A DNA stretch of 45,347 nucleotides, taken from the NCBI RefSeq assembly GCF_001015195.1, contig NZ_LDES01000052.1:87150-132496 (forward strand), written 5' to 3'. Of this stretch, positions 1 through 9,779 are shown one piece after another. The notes under the pieces are model-generated. The model was not told the origin of the DNA. It did no database searches and worked only from the letters and a program-made list of their open reading frames with translations. This DNA is from Sphingomonas sp. Y57. Its GTDB lineage: Bacteria; Pseudomonadota; Alphaproteobacteria; Sphingomonadales; Sphingomonadaceae. Numbering within the stretch: position 1 is the stretch's first letter; every line of letters begins with the position of its first letter. The position numbers and the translations under genes were made by a program.

Positions 1-1225
1 TGCCCGCCGCGACCAGCCGGGCGGCGGCATCCCGCGCGGCGGTGAGGCAGGCCGAGCTGATCGGCGCGGGGCCGGCCCGCATTACCACGGGAAGCCGTCC
101 CTGGCGGCGGACATGGTCGGCCAGCGCGGCATCGGCCGCCGGGGCGGCGCCGGGCGCGCGCATGATCTCGATCACCGGTCCGCTCGTCCGTGCGCCCACC
201 AGCCGATCGCCGTCGATCCCGGCGGCGCCGAGGGCCGCAGCGGTGGCGTCGGTGACGACGATGGCGGCGGTCGCCGGATCGGCGGCGGGAAGGTCGAGCG
301 CGACGCCATCGGCGAGCAGCGCCACGCTGTCGATCGGCCGGGGCTTCATGTCCTTCGGCTGGTCCGGTATCTTGGCGGCGGCGCGCTCGGCGAAGAAGAT
401 ATGGCGCTGCGCGGCCGACTCCGGGCTGGCGACCAGCCCCCTCGACAGTTCCTTCTCGCGGACGAGGCCTTCGTCAAAGGGAAACGCGACGGCTGCCGCG
501 ATCGCTTCGAGGATTGCCGCGGGCGCCTTCAGGTGGCGGAACAGCTCGGGATGGTCGGCACGGAAGGCGGCGAACAGCGTCTCGGCTTCGGCGGGCGTCA
601 TGTCGGCCGGCCGGTCGCGGACACGGCTGAGCGACGCACCCTCCTCGACCAGCTGGTGGGCATAGGCGATTGCGGCGCCGCGCAATTCGCCTTCGGCGAC
701 CGCGTCGACGAGGCCCAGCGCCCTCGCATCGTGGGCACCGTAGCTCTTTCCAAGCGCGATCATGTCGACCGCGCGGGCGACGCCGATCAGGCGGGGTGTC
801 CGTTGCGTACCCCCGGCGCCGGGCAGGAGGCCGAGCGCCGCCTCGGGCAGTCCCACGCGCGCGCGCGAGTCCATGATGCGGTAATGGCAGGCGAGCGCCA
901 GTTCGAACCCGCCGCCCAGCGCGGTGCCGTGGATCGCCGCGATGGTGGGGATATCGGCGGACTCGAGCACGCCGATCACGTCCTGCAGCAGTGGCGGCAG
1001 GATCGGGCGGCCCAGCTCGGTGATATCCGCCCCAGCGAAGAAGGTGCGGCCGCCGCAGATCAGGATGAACGCCCTGGTCGCCGGATGGGCCATCGCCGCC
1101 GCGACCCCGTCCGCGATGGCGATGCGCACGGCATGGCTGAGCGCGTTCACCGGCGGCGAATCGATGGTCAGGACGGCGACGCCGTCATGAAATTCCAGGG
1201 ACGAAATCCGACTGGCGTCATGCAT
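1..1225 (-). CDS. Enoyl-CoA hydratase/3-hydroxyacyl-CoA dehydrogenase fusion (FadB/FadJ-like), 3' end outside window
   Basis: The first 408 codons of a multifunctional beta-oxidation protein are present; the gene runs off the left edge. Translating the minus strand from the ATG at 1225 gives MHDASRISS followed by a crotonase domain (residues about 8-190). It has the oxyanion hole segment [12 protein letters not shown], Glu108 in GGGFELA and Glu128 in [18 protein letters not shown], so both catalytic glutamates of enoyl-CoA hydratases are kept. Family members continue with a Rossmann NAD domain carrying GxGxxG. Here the segment about 290-400 ([11 protein letters not shown], then VIEIMRAPG and [10 protein letters not shown]) has no such loop and is much shorter than usual, so dehydrogenase activity is doubtful. 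A second ATG lies 4 bases upstream in another frame. The gene is divergent from the acyl-CoA dehydrogenase operon at 1539 and probably acts in the same pathway. Confidence 0.85.
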   Translation of the reverse strand, partial: MHDASRISSLEFHDGVAVLTIDSPPVNALSHAVRIAIADGVAAAMAHPATRAFILICGGRTFFAGADITELGRPILPPLLQDVIGVLESADIPTIAAIHGTALGGGFELALACHYRIMDSRARVGLPEAALGLLPGAGGTQRTPRLIGVARAVDMIALGKSYGAHDARALGLVDAVAEGELRGAAIAYAHQLVEEGASLSRVRDRPADMTPAEAETLFAAFRADHPELFRHLKAPAAILEAIAAAVAFPFDEGLVREKELSRGLVASPESAAQRHIFFAERAAAKIPDQPKDMKPRPIDSVALLADGVALDLPAADPATAAIVVTDATAAALGAAGIDGDRLVGARTSGPVIEIMRAPGAAPAADAALADHVRRQGRLPVVMRAGPAPISSACLTAARDAAARLVAAG

Positions 1226-1538
1226 GCACAAAAATCCTTCCTCTACCCGTCCGAAACAGAGCCGTCGCGCCGCGGGGCAGGCCGAAAGGCGCGGACGCCC
1301 GCGCTTTTCGCTCAGGTGGGCCTGCCCCCGCCGCGACGTTCTTGACAAGCCCCTCGAAACGACCCAATGATCTTATATAGAACACGCGAACGTTATTCGC
1401 ACAAGTTCGAAAACAAGTCCTGGCATTTGGGATTTGCTGAGGCGGAAGGTGGGAGTGCCCTGTGACGGCGCATGAGAGGGCGGGCGAACGAAGCGAACGA
1501 GGGCGGCCGGTGGGGCTTGCCCCGCGGGCGGGAAACGC
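1226..1538. other. Divergent intergenic region
   Basis: No convincing gene lies in this 313-base gap between the hydratase fusion (minus) and the first acyl-CoA dehydrogenase (plus). It holds a plus-strand promoter candidate around 1342-1371 and an inverted repeat GCGAA-CGTTA-TTCGC at 1386-1400, followed by a TTCGAA half-palindrome, which could be a regulator site. The rest shows nothing I recognise. Confidence 0.5.
1342..1371 (+). promoter_or_regulatory. Candidate sigma70-type promoter of the acyl-CoA dehydrogenase operon
   Basis: TTGACA at 1342-1347 is separated by exactly 17 bases from CAATGA at 1365-1370. The spacer ends with CGAAACGA (1355-1362), related to the CGWWAAACGT element found at the same place in the promoters at 9729, 14388 and 21586. 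The predicted 5' leader is about 160 bases and contains the inverted repeat at 1386-1400. This is a sequence-only prediction. Confidence 0.45.
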
Positions 1539-2753
1539 ATGATCGACGAACTCAAGAAACTCGAAGGTTTCCGGCAAGAGGTGCGCGGCTGGCTGCTGGC
1601 AAACCTGCCGGCCGACTGGCAGGCGAAGATGCGTGGCGCCGCCGAGGCGGACCACGTCGCCTTCCAGAAATTCTGGTTCCGCAAGATGATGGAGGGCGGC
1701 TACGGCGCCCCCCATTGGGCCAGGGAATGGGGCGGCAGCGGTTTCTCCTTCGCCGAGCAGATCGTCCTGTACGAGGAGATCGCCCGTGCCGGTGCACCGC
1801 GCCTGATCCTCTATTTCATTGCGCTTCACCATGTGTACGGGACGCTGACGGCCTGCGGCTCGGAAGAGCAGCGCCGCCGCCATTTCCCCGCCGTGCTGAC
1901 CGGTGACGAGATTTGGTGCCAGGGTTTCTCGGAGCCCAATGCCGGATCGGATCTCGCCAGCCTGCGGTGCCGGGCGGAACGGCGCGGCGACCGCTTCATC
2001 GTCAACGGCCAGAAGACATGGTCGTCCAACGCGCATCATGCGCGCTATTGCCTGCTCCTCGCACGGACCGATCCGCAGGCGACCAAGACCCGCGGAATCT
2101 CCTATTTCATCCTCGACCTGAAGACGCCGGGCATTTCGCTGCGGCCGATCAAGCAGATCACCGGCGAAGCGCACTTCAACGAACTGTTCCTCGACGATGT
2201 CGAGATCCCGGCGGAGAATCTGATCGGCGCCGAGCATGGCGGCTGGGCTGTGGCGCAGGCGACGCTCTCGTCCGAACGCGGCCTGACCATCCTCGAACTG
2301 GCCGAGCGGATGCGCAACGGCTTCGGCATGCTACTGAAGGCGGCGCAATCGCCCGCGCCCATGGGCGGCCAGCTGATCGACGACGACGAGATCCGCCGGC
2401 GGCTGATTGACGTCCATACGCGAATCCAGGCGCTGCGCCTGCTGGTCAACAACATGCTGGGCCGCGTGCTGCGCGGCGAGGGTGCCGGCGTCGAGCCCTC
2501 GATCATCAAGGTCTATTACAGCGAGCTGCTGCGCGACTTCACCGATCTCGGTGTCACCCTGGGCGGGATCGGCGCGCAATATGCCGAACCGATCCTGATG
2601 GGCGGTGGCAACGAGACCGGCAACTGGATGCAGGACTATCTCTATTCCTGGGCCTGGACGATCTCGGGCGGGACCAGCGAGATTCAGCGCAACATCATCG
2701 CGGAAAAGGCGCTCGGTCTGCCGCGCGAACCGAAACTGGCGGGGGTGGGCTGA
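1539..2753 (+). CDS. Acyl-CoA dehydrogenase (ACAD 1)
   Basis: This 404-aa FAD-dependent acyl-CoA dehydrogenase presumably introduces an alpha,beta double bond into an acyl-CoA. The normal domain order is visible: N-terminal helical domain, middle beta domain with the flavin-contact stretch CQGFSEPNAGSDLASLR, and C-terminal helical domain ending WTISGGTSEIQRNIIAEKALGLPR. The classical catalytic Glu of medium-chain enzymes sits just before the GT of this last motif; here the position is Gly (SGGT), as in many COG1960 members that place the base elsewhere or work as heteromers. It is the first gene of a plus-strand operon and lies 29 bases before the next dehydrogenase. The substrate is unknown. 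Confidence 0.93.
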   Translation: MIDELKKLEGFRQEVRGWLLANLPADWQAKMRGAAEADHVAFQKFWFRKMMEGGYGAPHWAREWGGSGFSFAEQIVLYEEIARAGAPRLILYFIALHHVYGTLTACGSEEQRRRHFPAVLTGDEIWCQGFSEPNAGSDLASLRCRAERRGDRFIVNGQKTWSSNAHHARYCLLLARTDPQATKTRGISYFILDLKTPGISLRPIKQITGEAHFNELFLDDVEIPAENLIGAEHGGWAVAQATLSSERGLTILELAERMRNGFGMLLKAAQSPAPMGGQLIDDDEIRRRLIDVHTRIQALRLLVNNMLGRVLRGEGAGVEPSIIKVYYSELLRDFTDLGVTLGGIGAQYAEPILMGGGNETGNWMQDYLYSWAWTISGGTSEIQRNIIAEKALGLPREPKLAGVG

Positions 2754-2782
2754 GGCCCGCCGACCGAGAACGGGGTATATTC

Positions 2783-3925
2783 ATGGAGTTTGGCTGGACA
2801 ACCGAGCAGTTGCAATATCGGGCCCGCGTCAGGGCGGCCCTCGACGAGCTGCTGCCCGACGACTGGGACGAGACCTATGTTCCCGAGAGCTATGCGTCGG
2901 ATCTGCAGATAGAATTCTCGCGCGAATTCTGCGCGAAGCTGGCCGAGCGAGGCCTGCTGGTGCCGCATTGGCCGGTCGAGTATGGCGGCTGCGGCCAGCC
3001 GGACTGGGATCATTTCATCCTCGGCGAGGAGATGAAGGCGGCAGGCGAGCCGCGCGGTCCGCAATATATGAACGTCAACTGGATCGGTCCGACGCTGATG
3101 CGCTACGGCACCGAGGCCCAGAAGGCTCAGCACGTGAAGGGCATCGCCAGCGGCAAGGTGATCTGGTGCCAGGGTTTCTCGGAGCCCAATGCCGGAACCG
3201 ATCTCGCCGCGCTGCGCACCCGCGCCGAGCGGACCGGCGATCATTATGTGATCAACGGATCGAAGATCTGGACGTCCTATGCGCGCAAGGCCGACTGGTG
3301 TTTCCTGCTCGCGCGGACCGGGGCGTCGCGCAAGGACATCTCGATCTTCCTGCTGCCGATGGACAGCCCCGGCATCTCGGTCACGTCGTTCCCCGGCCTG
3401 ATCAAACCCGGCCACCTCAACGAGGTGTTCTTCACCGACGTCGAGGTACCGGTGGAGAACAGGGTCGGCGAGGAAGGCCAGGCATGGGAGATCATCACCC
3501 ACGCGCTGTCCTACGAACGGGTCGGCGTGCCGCGCTACCATGTCGGGCTGGAGGCGCTGAAGCTCGCCATCGAGCAGCTCAAGGCCGAGGGCCGCTATGA
3601 CGATCCGATCATCCGCTCGCGCGCCGGCATGATCGCCGCCAAGTTCGAGGGCGCGCGGATGCTGACCTATCTGGTGGTCGACCAGCGGGTGAAGCGGATG
3701 CCGCCGTCGACCGACGCGAACCTGTCGCGCATCTGGTCGCTCGATGCGGTGGCCGAGCTGATGAACTTCCTCGTCGAGTTCGTTCCCGATTGCCTGGCGG
3801 GCGGGGACAAGCTGCTCGAGGACTATTACCGCATCAACATCCCGGCGGGGGTGACGGGCGGCACCAACGAGATTCAGTTGGACCTGGTCGCGCAGCGCGG
3901 CCTGGGCCTGCCGAGGGGCGCATGA
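2783..3925 (+). CDS. Acyl-CoA dehydrogenase (ACAD 2)
   Basis: A second full-length enzyme of the family, 380 aa, starting MEFGWTTEQLQYRARVRAAL. It carries WCQGFSEPNAGTDLAALRTRAE in the middle domain and TGGTNEIQLDLVAQRGLGLPRG near the C-terminus. As in ACAD 1, Gly stands where medium-chain enzymes have the catalytic Glu. ACADs 1 and 2 share the rare identical stretch WCQGFSEPNAG and are probably old duplicates. The stop codon overlaps the ATG of the next gene (ATGA at 3922-3925), so translation is probably coupled. Confidence 0.93.
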   Translation: MEFGWTTEQLQYRARVRAALDELLPDDWDETYVPESYASDLQIEFSREFCAKLAERGLLVPHWPVEYGGCGQPDWDHFILGEEMKAAGEPRGPQYMNVNWIGPTLMRYGTEAQKAQHVKGIASGKVIWCQGFSEPNAGTDLAALRTRAERTGDHYVINGSKIWTSYARKADWCFLLARTGASRKDISIFLLPMDSPGISVTSFPGLIKPGHLNEVFFTDVEVPVENRVGEEGQAWEIITHALSYERVGVPRYHVGLEALKLAIEQLKAEGRYDDPIIRSRAGMIAAKFEGARMLTYLVVDQRVKRMPPSTDANLSRIWSLDAVAELMNFLVEFVPDCLAGGDKLLEDYYRINIPAGVTGGTNEIQLDLVAQRGLGLPRGA

Positions 3926-4884
3926 TGGATTTCCAGCTTACCGAAGATCAGGAGGCGCTCGTCGCGGCCCTGCAGTCGATCCTGCAGGACCATCGCGAAT
4001 TGCCGCAGTCGGAGCGGTTCAGCTTCAGCTATTTCAATGCCGGGCTGCAGGGCATTCTCGCGGACGCGGGATTCCTCGATGCCGCGCGCGACATCGGCCC
4101 GCTCGAAGCGGCGCTGGTCGTGAGCGAGACCGCGCAGCTGCCGATCTTCGTCGAGACTTCCGCGACCGGGCTGGTGGCGCCGATGGTGCTGCCAGGCGAG
4201 AGGCTGGAGGGGCCGGTCGCGCTGATCGAGGCGCGGTCGCTGGCCAAGGCCCACCGCAACCTGCCGATCGCCCGGACCGCGCTGGTCGATATGGGCGACG
4301 ACGTCGCGATCCTGCCGGTCGCTGCCGATGCGGTCGAGGCGGTCGAGAGCATCTATGCCTATCCCTATGGCCGCTTCGTCAGCCCTCCGGTCCTGGCCGA
4401 TGCGCGGATCCTGCGCGGCGCGGGGCCCCGTCTGCGCCTCTGGTGGCGGATCGCGCTCTCGATAGAGATCGCATCAGCGGCGCTGGCGGCGATCGATTTC
4501 ACGATCGACTATGTCAAGCAGCGCAAGGTGTTCGGTCGCGCGATCGGCTCGTTCCAGACGGTGCAGCATCGGCTCGTCCAGTGCCGCGCCTTTGCTCTCG
4601 CCTCCCATTATCTCGCGATGCGCGCGGCGTGGAGCGGGGAGGCCGTGCATGCCGACCTCGCCGCGACCCATGCCCAGCAGGGGATCGGCAAGCTGATGTT
4701 CGATCTCCACCAGTTCCACGGCGGAATGGGCGTGACCACCGAGCATCTGCTGCATTTCTGGACTTATCGCATCCGCGCCCTGCAGGCCGAGGCCGGCGGT
4801 GTCCATGGCGCGGCACTCGCCGTCGCCGACCGGCTATGGGCGGACGATGCCGTCGATTCCGGCGCCGCCGCGCAGGTGGCCTGA
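3922..4884 (+). CDS. Short acyl-CoA dehydrogenase-like subunit (ACAD 3)
   Basis: A 320-aa protein, about 60 residues shorter than a standard acyl-CoA dehydrogenase. It starts MMDFQLTEDQEALVAALQ at an ATG overlapping the previous stop. The C-terminal helical domain is clear (DYVKQRKVFGRAIGSFQTVQHRL, FHGGMGVTTEHLLHFW). The N-terminal and middle domains are reduced, and the usual FAD-contacting SEP..GSD loop is missing. Short partners of this kind form alpha2beta2 heteromers with a full-length subunit in steroid side-chain degradation (FadE28/FadE29 type). Its direct partner is probably ACAD 4, 10 bases downstream. The pairing is inference. Confidence 0.85.
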   Translation: MMDFQLTEDQEALVAALQSILQDHRELPQSERFSFSYFNAGLQGILADAGFLDAARDIGPLEAALVVSETAQLPIFVETSATGLVAPMVLPGERLEGPVALIEARSLAKAHRNLPIARTALVDMGDDVAILPVAADAVEAVESIYAYPYGRFVSPPVLADARILRGAGPRLRLWWRIALSIEIASAALAAIDFTIDYVKQRKVFGRAIGSFQTVQHRLVQCRAFALASHYLAMRAAWSGEAVHADLAATHAQQGIGKLMFDLHQFHGGMGVTTEHLLHFWTYRIRALQAEAGGVHGAALAVADRLWADDAVDSGAAAQVA

Positions 4885-4894
4885 GGTGAGCGGC

Positions 4895-6001
4895 ATGGAC
4901 GATAGCAGCATCGGCCTCGACGAGCTGCGCGAAGCGATCCGCCAGGTGCTCGACGAGCATCTGCAGACGCAGGGCGACGCCATTCCCGACGAAGACGGCC
5001 GCCCGCTCGATCGGGCCCTGTGGCAGCAGATGGCCGGGCTCGGCTGGCTCGCCCTCGGAATTGGCGAGGAGCATGGGGGTCTCGGACAGGGCTTCAGCCA
5101 TACGGCCGTCCTTCACGAGGAACTGGGCCGCGCGCTCGCCTCGGTGCCGTCACTGACCACCTTGCTCGCGGCCGATGCGATCGCGCTGGCGGGCTCGGCC
5201 GAGCAGAAGGCGCGCTGGTTGCCCGCGATCGCGGCCGGCGAGCTGATGGCGGGCATCGTCCTGCCTCCGCCGGGGCGCGGGGCCATGTCGGCGGGGACCG
5301 ATGGCATGGTCGTTCCCGACATGCTGTTCGCCGACACCGTCGACCTCTTCCTGCTGCCGGTGGCGGGCGTCGCCGGCGGCGTGGCGCTTGCACTGGTCGA
5401 GGCGGACCGGGCCTCGGTGACGAAGCGGCGAACCGTCGACCTGACCCGCTCGCTTTGCGAGGTAAGGGTTGATCCGGCGACACTCGCCGCGGCCGACCGG
5501 ATCATGCTCGATGCGGACACGCTGGACCGGTTGCGCGATCGCGCCGCCGTGGCGCTGGCGTCCGATTCGATCGGCGGGGCGGCGGCGGTGCTGGAACGGA
5601 CCATCGACTATCTGTGCGTGCGGGAGCAGTTCGGACGACCGATCGGGAGTTTCCAGGCGCTCAAGCACCGTGCGGCGAGCTTGAAAGTGACGCTGGAGGC
5701 GGCAACCGCGCTTGTGCGCCACGCCGCCGACGCGGTCGGCGTCGGCGAAGCCGATGCCTCTGCGATCGCCTCGGCCGCCAAATATTACGCATGCGACGCC
5801 TATGCGGCCACCGCTGCCGATGCGATCCAGCTGCACGGCGGGATCGGCTTCACCTGGGAACATGCCTGTCACCTGTTCCTGAAGCGGGCGAAGCTGAACC
5901 AGCTGCTGTTCGGCAGCGCGACGCTGCATAAGGAGCGGGTCGCCAGCCTCGTCTTCACCCCTTCGGCGCCGGATGCGACGGCGACCGAACCGACCGTCTG
6001 A
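4895..6001 (+). CDS. Acyl-CoA dehydrogenase-like subunit (ACAD 4)
   Basis: A 368-aa family member starting MDDSSIGLDELREAIRQVL at the ATG preceded by GAGGTGAG (4883-4890). A GTG at 4886 is a less likely start. The C-terminal half has the FAD/dimer motif REQFGRPIGSFQALKHR and the LHGGIGFTWEH signature. The middle domain loop is atypical (LPPPGRGAMSAGTDGMVV). Together with ACAD 3 it looks like one heteromeric dehydrogenase. The stop shares a base with the next possible ATG (TGATG at 5999-6003). Confidence 0.88.
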   Translation: MDDSSIGLDELREAIRQVLDEHLQTQGDAIPDEDGRPLDRALWQQMAGLGWLALGIGEEHGGLGQGFSHTAVLHEELGRALASVPSLTTLLAADAIALAGSAEQKARWLPAIAAGELMAGIVLPPPGRGAMSAGTDGMVVPDMLFADTVDLFLLPVAGVAGGVALALVEADRASVTKRRTVDLTRSLCEVRVDPATLAAADRIMLDADTLDRLRDRAAVALASDSIGGAAAVLERTIDYLCVREQFGRPIGSFQALKHRAASLKVTLEAATALVRHAADAVGVGEADASAIASAAKYYACDAYAATAADAIQLHGGIGFTWEHACHLFLKRAKLNQLLFGSATLHKERVASLVFTPSAPDATATEPTV

Positions 6002-6012
6002 TGGAGCCCGTG

Positions 6013-7179
6013 ATGGACCAGTCGTCTCCCCATATTCTCACCGAGGGGCAGAAGCGCCTGCTGGCGATGATGCCGGAGCTCGCCGACTGCAATTTCCCGC
6101 AGGTCCGCGACACGATCCCTGCGCATTTCTACACCGACCCCGCCCGCTTCGATGCGGAGAAGGTCGCCGTGTTCCGCCGCAAGCCCGTGATCGCCTGCCC
6201 GTCGTCGCTGCTCGCCGAACCACGCAGCCATTACCAGGTCGACATCACCGGCATGCCGGTGCTGATCACCCGTACCAAGGACGGCACGATCAAGGCCTTC
6301 GCCAATGTCTGCCGCCATCGCGGCATGAAGTTGTGCGTCGAGAAGGACCCGGTGCATGCCGGGCGGATCGTCTGTCCCTACCATGCCTGGACCTATGATC
6401 TCGACGGCAAGCTGATCGGTCTGCCGCGGTCGGAGATATTCCCCGGCCTCGCCAAGTTGGACCTCGGCCTGGTGGAACTGCCCTGCGCCGACGCCGGCGG
6501 CCTCGTCTGGGTCGGGCTCGATCCCGACAGCCCGCCCGACTTCTCGACGGTGACGGGGGAGCTGGCCGAGGATTTCCGGGCGCTCGGCATGCACGAGACC
6601 TTCGTCTACGACCACGCGACCTTCGAGACCAAGGCCAACTGGAAGCTGATCATGGACTCCATGCTCGACAGCTACCACGTCACCCGGCTGCACAAGGACT
6701 CGCTCGCCCGCTTCGGCGTGGATTCGGAGAACATGATCGACCGGATCGGTCCGCACATCCGCAATGCCGCGCACCGCAACACCTTCCAGAAGGCGCTGGT
6801 GAACGACCGCTTCGAAGACATGCGGCAGATCATGATCTTCTCCTATATCGGCTTCCCCAACGGGATCATCGTCGTCAGCCCGGACTATGTCAGCCTGGGC
6901 GTCGTGCGACCGATCGCGACCGACCGGACCGAGATCGACTATTATCTCCTCGCCTATGGCAAGCCCGAGACCGAGAAGATGGAGAACCGGCTGCGCCGCT
7001 CCTTCGACCTTATGCGCCGCGTCTTCGCCGAGGAGGATTATTGGGCGGCCGAGATGTGCGACCAGGGCCTGCGCTCCGGTACGCTCAAGGAGGTCCAGCT
7101 CGGCGGCATGGAGGTGCAGATCCGCATGTTCCAGGACGCCGTCACCACCGCTTTGGAAGAGGCCGGCCACGCCGCCTGA
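6013..7179 (+). CDS. Rieske-type aromatic-ring/steroid-type oxygenase, alpha subunit
   Basis: A non-haem iron oxygenase that hydroxylates or O/N-dealkylates a substrate using electrons from a separate ferredoxin. The Rieske [2Fe-2S] ligands are Cys100 and His102 (CRHRG) and Cys121 and His124 (CPYHAW), spaced C-x-H-x18-C-x2-H. The mononuclear iron site is H222-x4-H227 within DSYHVTRLHKDS, with a later acidic ligand likely in FAEEDYWAAE. I chose the ATG at 6013 because GGAG lies at 6003-6006; the in-frame ATG at 6001, overlapping the previous stop, would add four residues. At 389 aa it fits single-component-type alpha subunits. No beta subunit, ferredoxin or reductase gene is nearby. Confidence 0.92.
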   Translation: MDQSSPHILTEGQKRLLAMMPELADCNFPQVRDTIPAHFYTDPARFDAEKVAVFRRKPVIACPSSLLAEPRSHYQVDITGMPVLITRTKDGTIKAFANVCRHRGMKLCVEKDPVHAGRIVCPYHAWTYDLDGKLIGLPRSEIFPGLAKLDLGLVELPCADAGGLVWVGLDPDSPPDFSTVTGELAEDFRALGMHETFVYDHATFETKANWKLIMDSMLDSYHVTRLHKDSLARFGVDSENMIDRIGPHIRNAAHRNTFQKALVNDRFEDMRQIMIFSYIGFPNGIIVVSPDYVSLGVVRPIATDRTEIDYYLLAYGKPETEKMENRLRRSFDLMRRVFAEEDYWAAEMCDQGLRSGTLKEVQLGGMEVQIRMFQDAVTTALEEAGHAA

Positions 7180-7198
7180 CGTCATCAAGGAGACGATC

Positions 7199-9669
<2,471 letters not shown>

Positions 9670-9728
9670 GGCTGCCGCCGGCACATCCCGGGGGCGCGAC
9701 CGGCTCGACTCCCTCGTGTCGCTTCTAC

Positions 9729-9754
9729 CGTTAAACGTACAATAGTACTATAAT
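9729..9754 (+). promoter_or_regulatory. Candidate promoter and shared CGWWAAACGT element before the PQQ dehydrogenase
   Basis: CGTTAAACGT lies at 9729-9738, two bases before AATAGT (9741-9746), the same geometry as in the promoters before 14462 and 21521. A perfect TATAAT also occurs at 9749-9754. GTAC-AATA-GTAC at 9737-9748 forms a short inverted repeat. No good TTGACA is visible, so the site may need an activator. Confidence 0.4.
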
Positions 9755-9779
9755 TGAACAACTATCAGGAGGGTGGGCG

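Noticed and set aside
113-1345. Long plus-strand open frame at the left edge (410 codons)
   Set aside because: It is the complement of the hydratase fusion, which has clear family motifs in the minus-strand frame; the plus-strand translation is Arg/Gly/Asp-rich with no recognisable domain.
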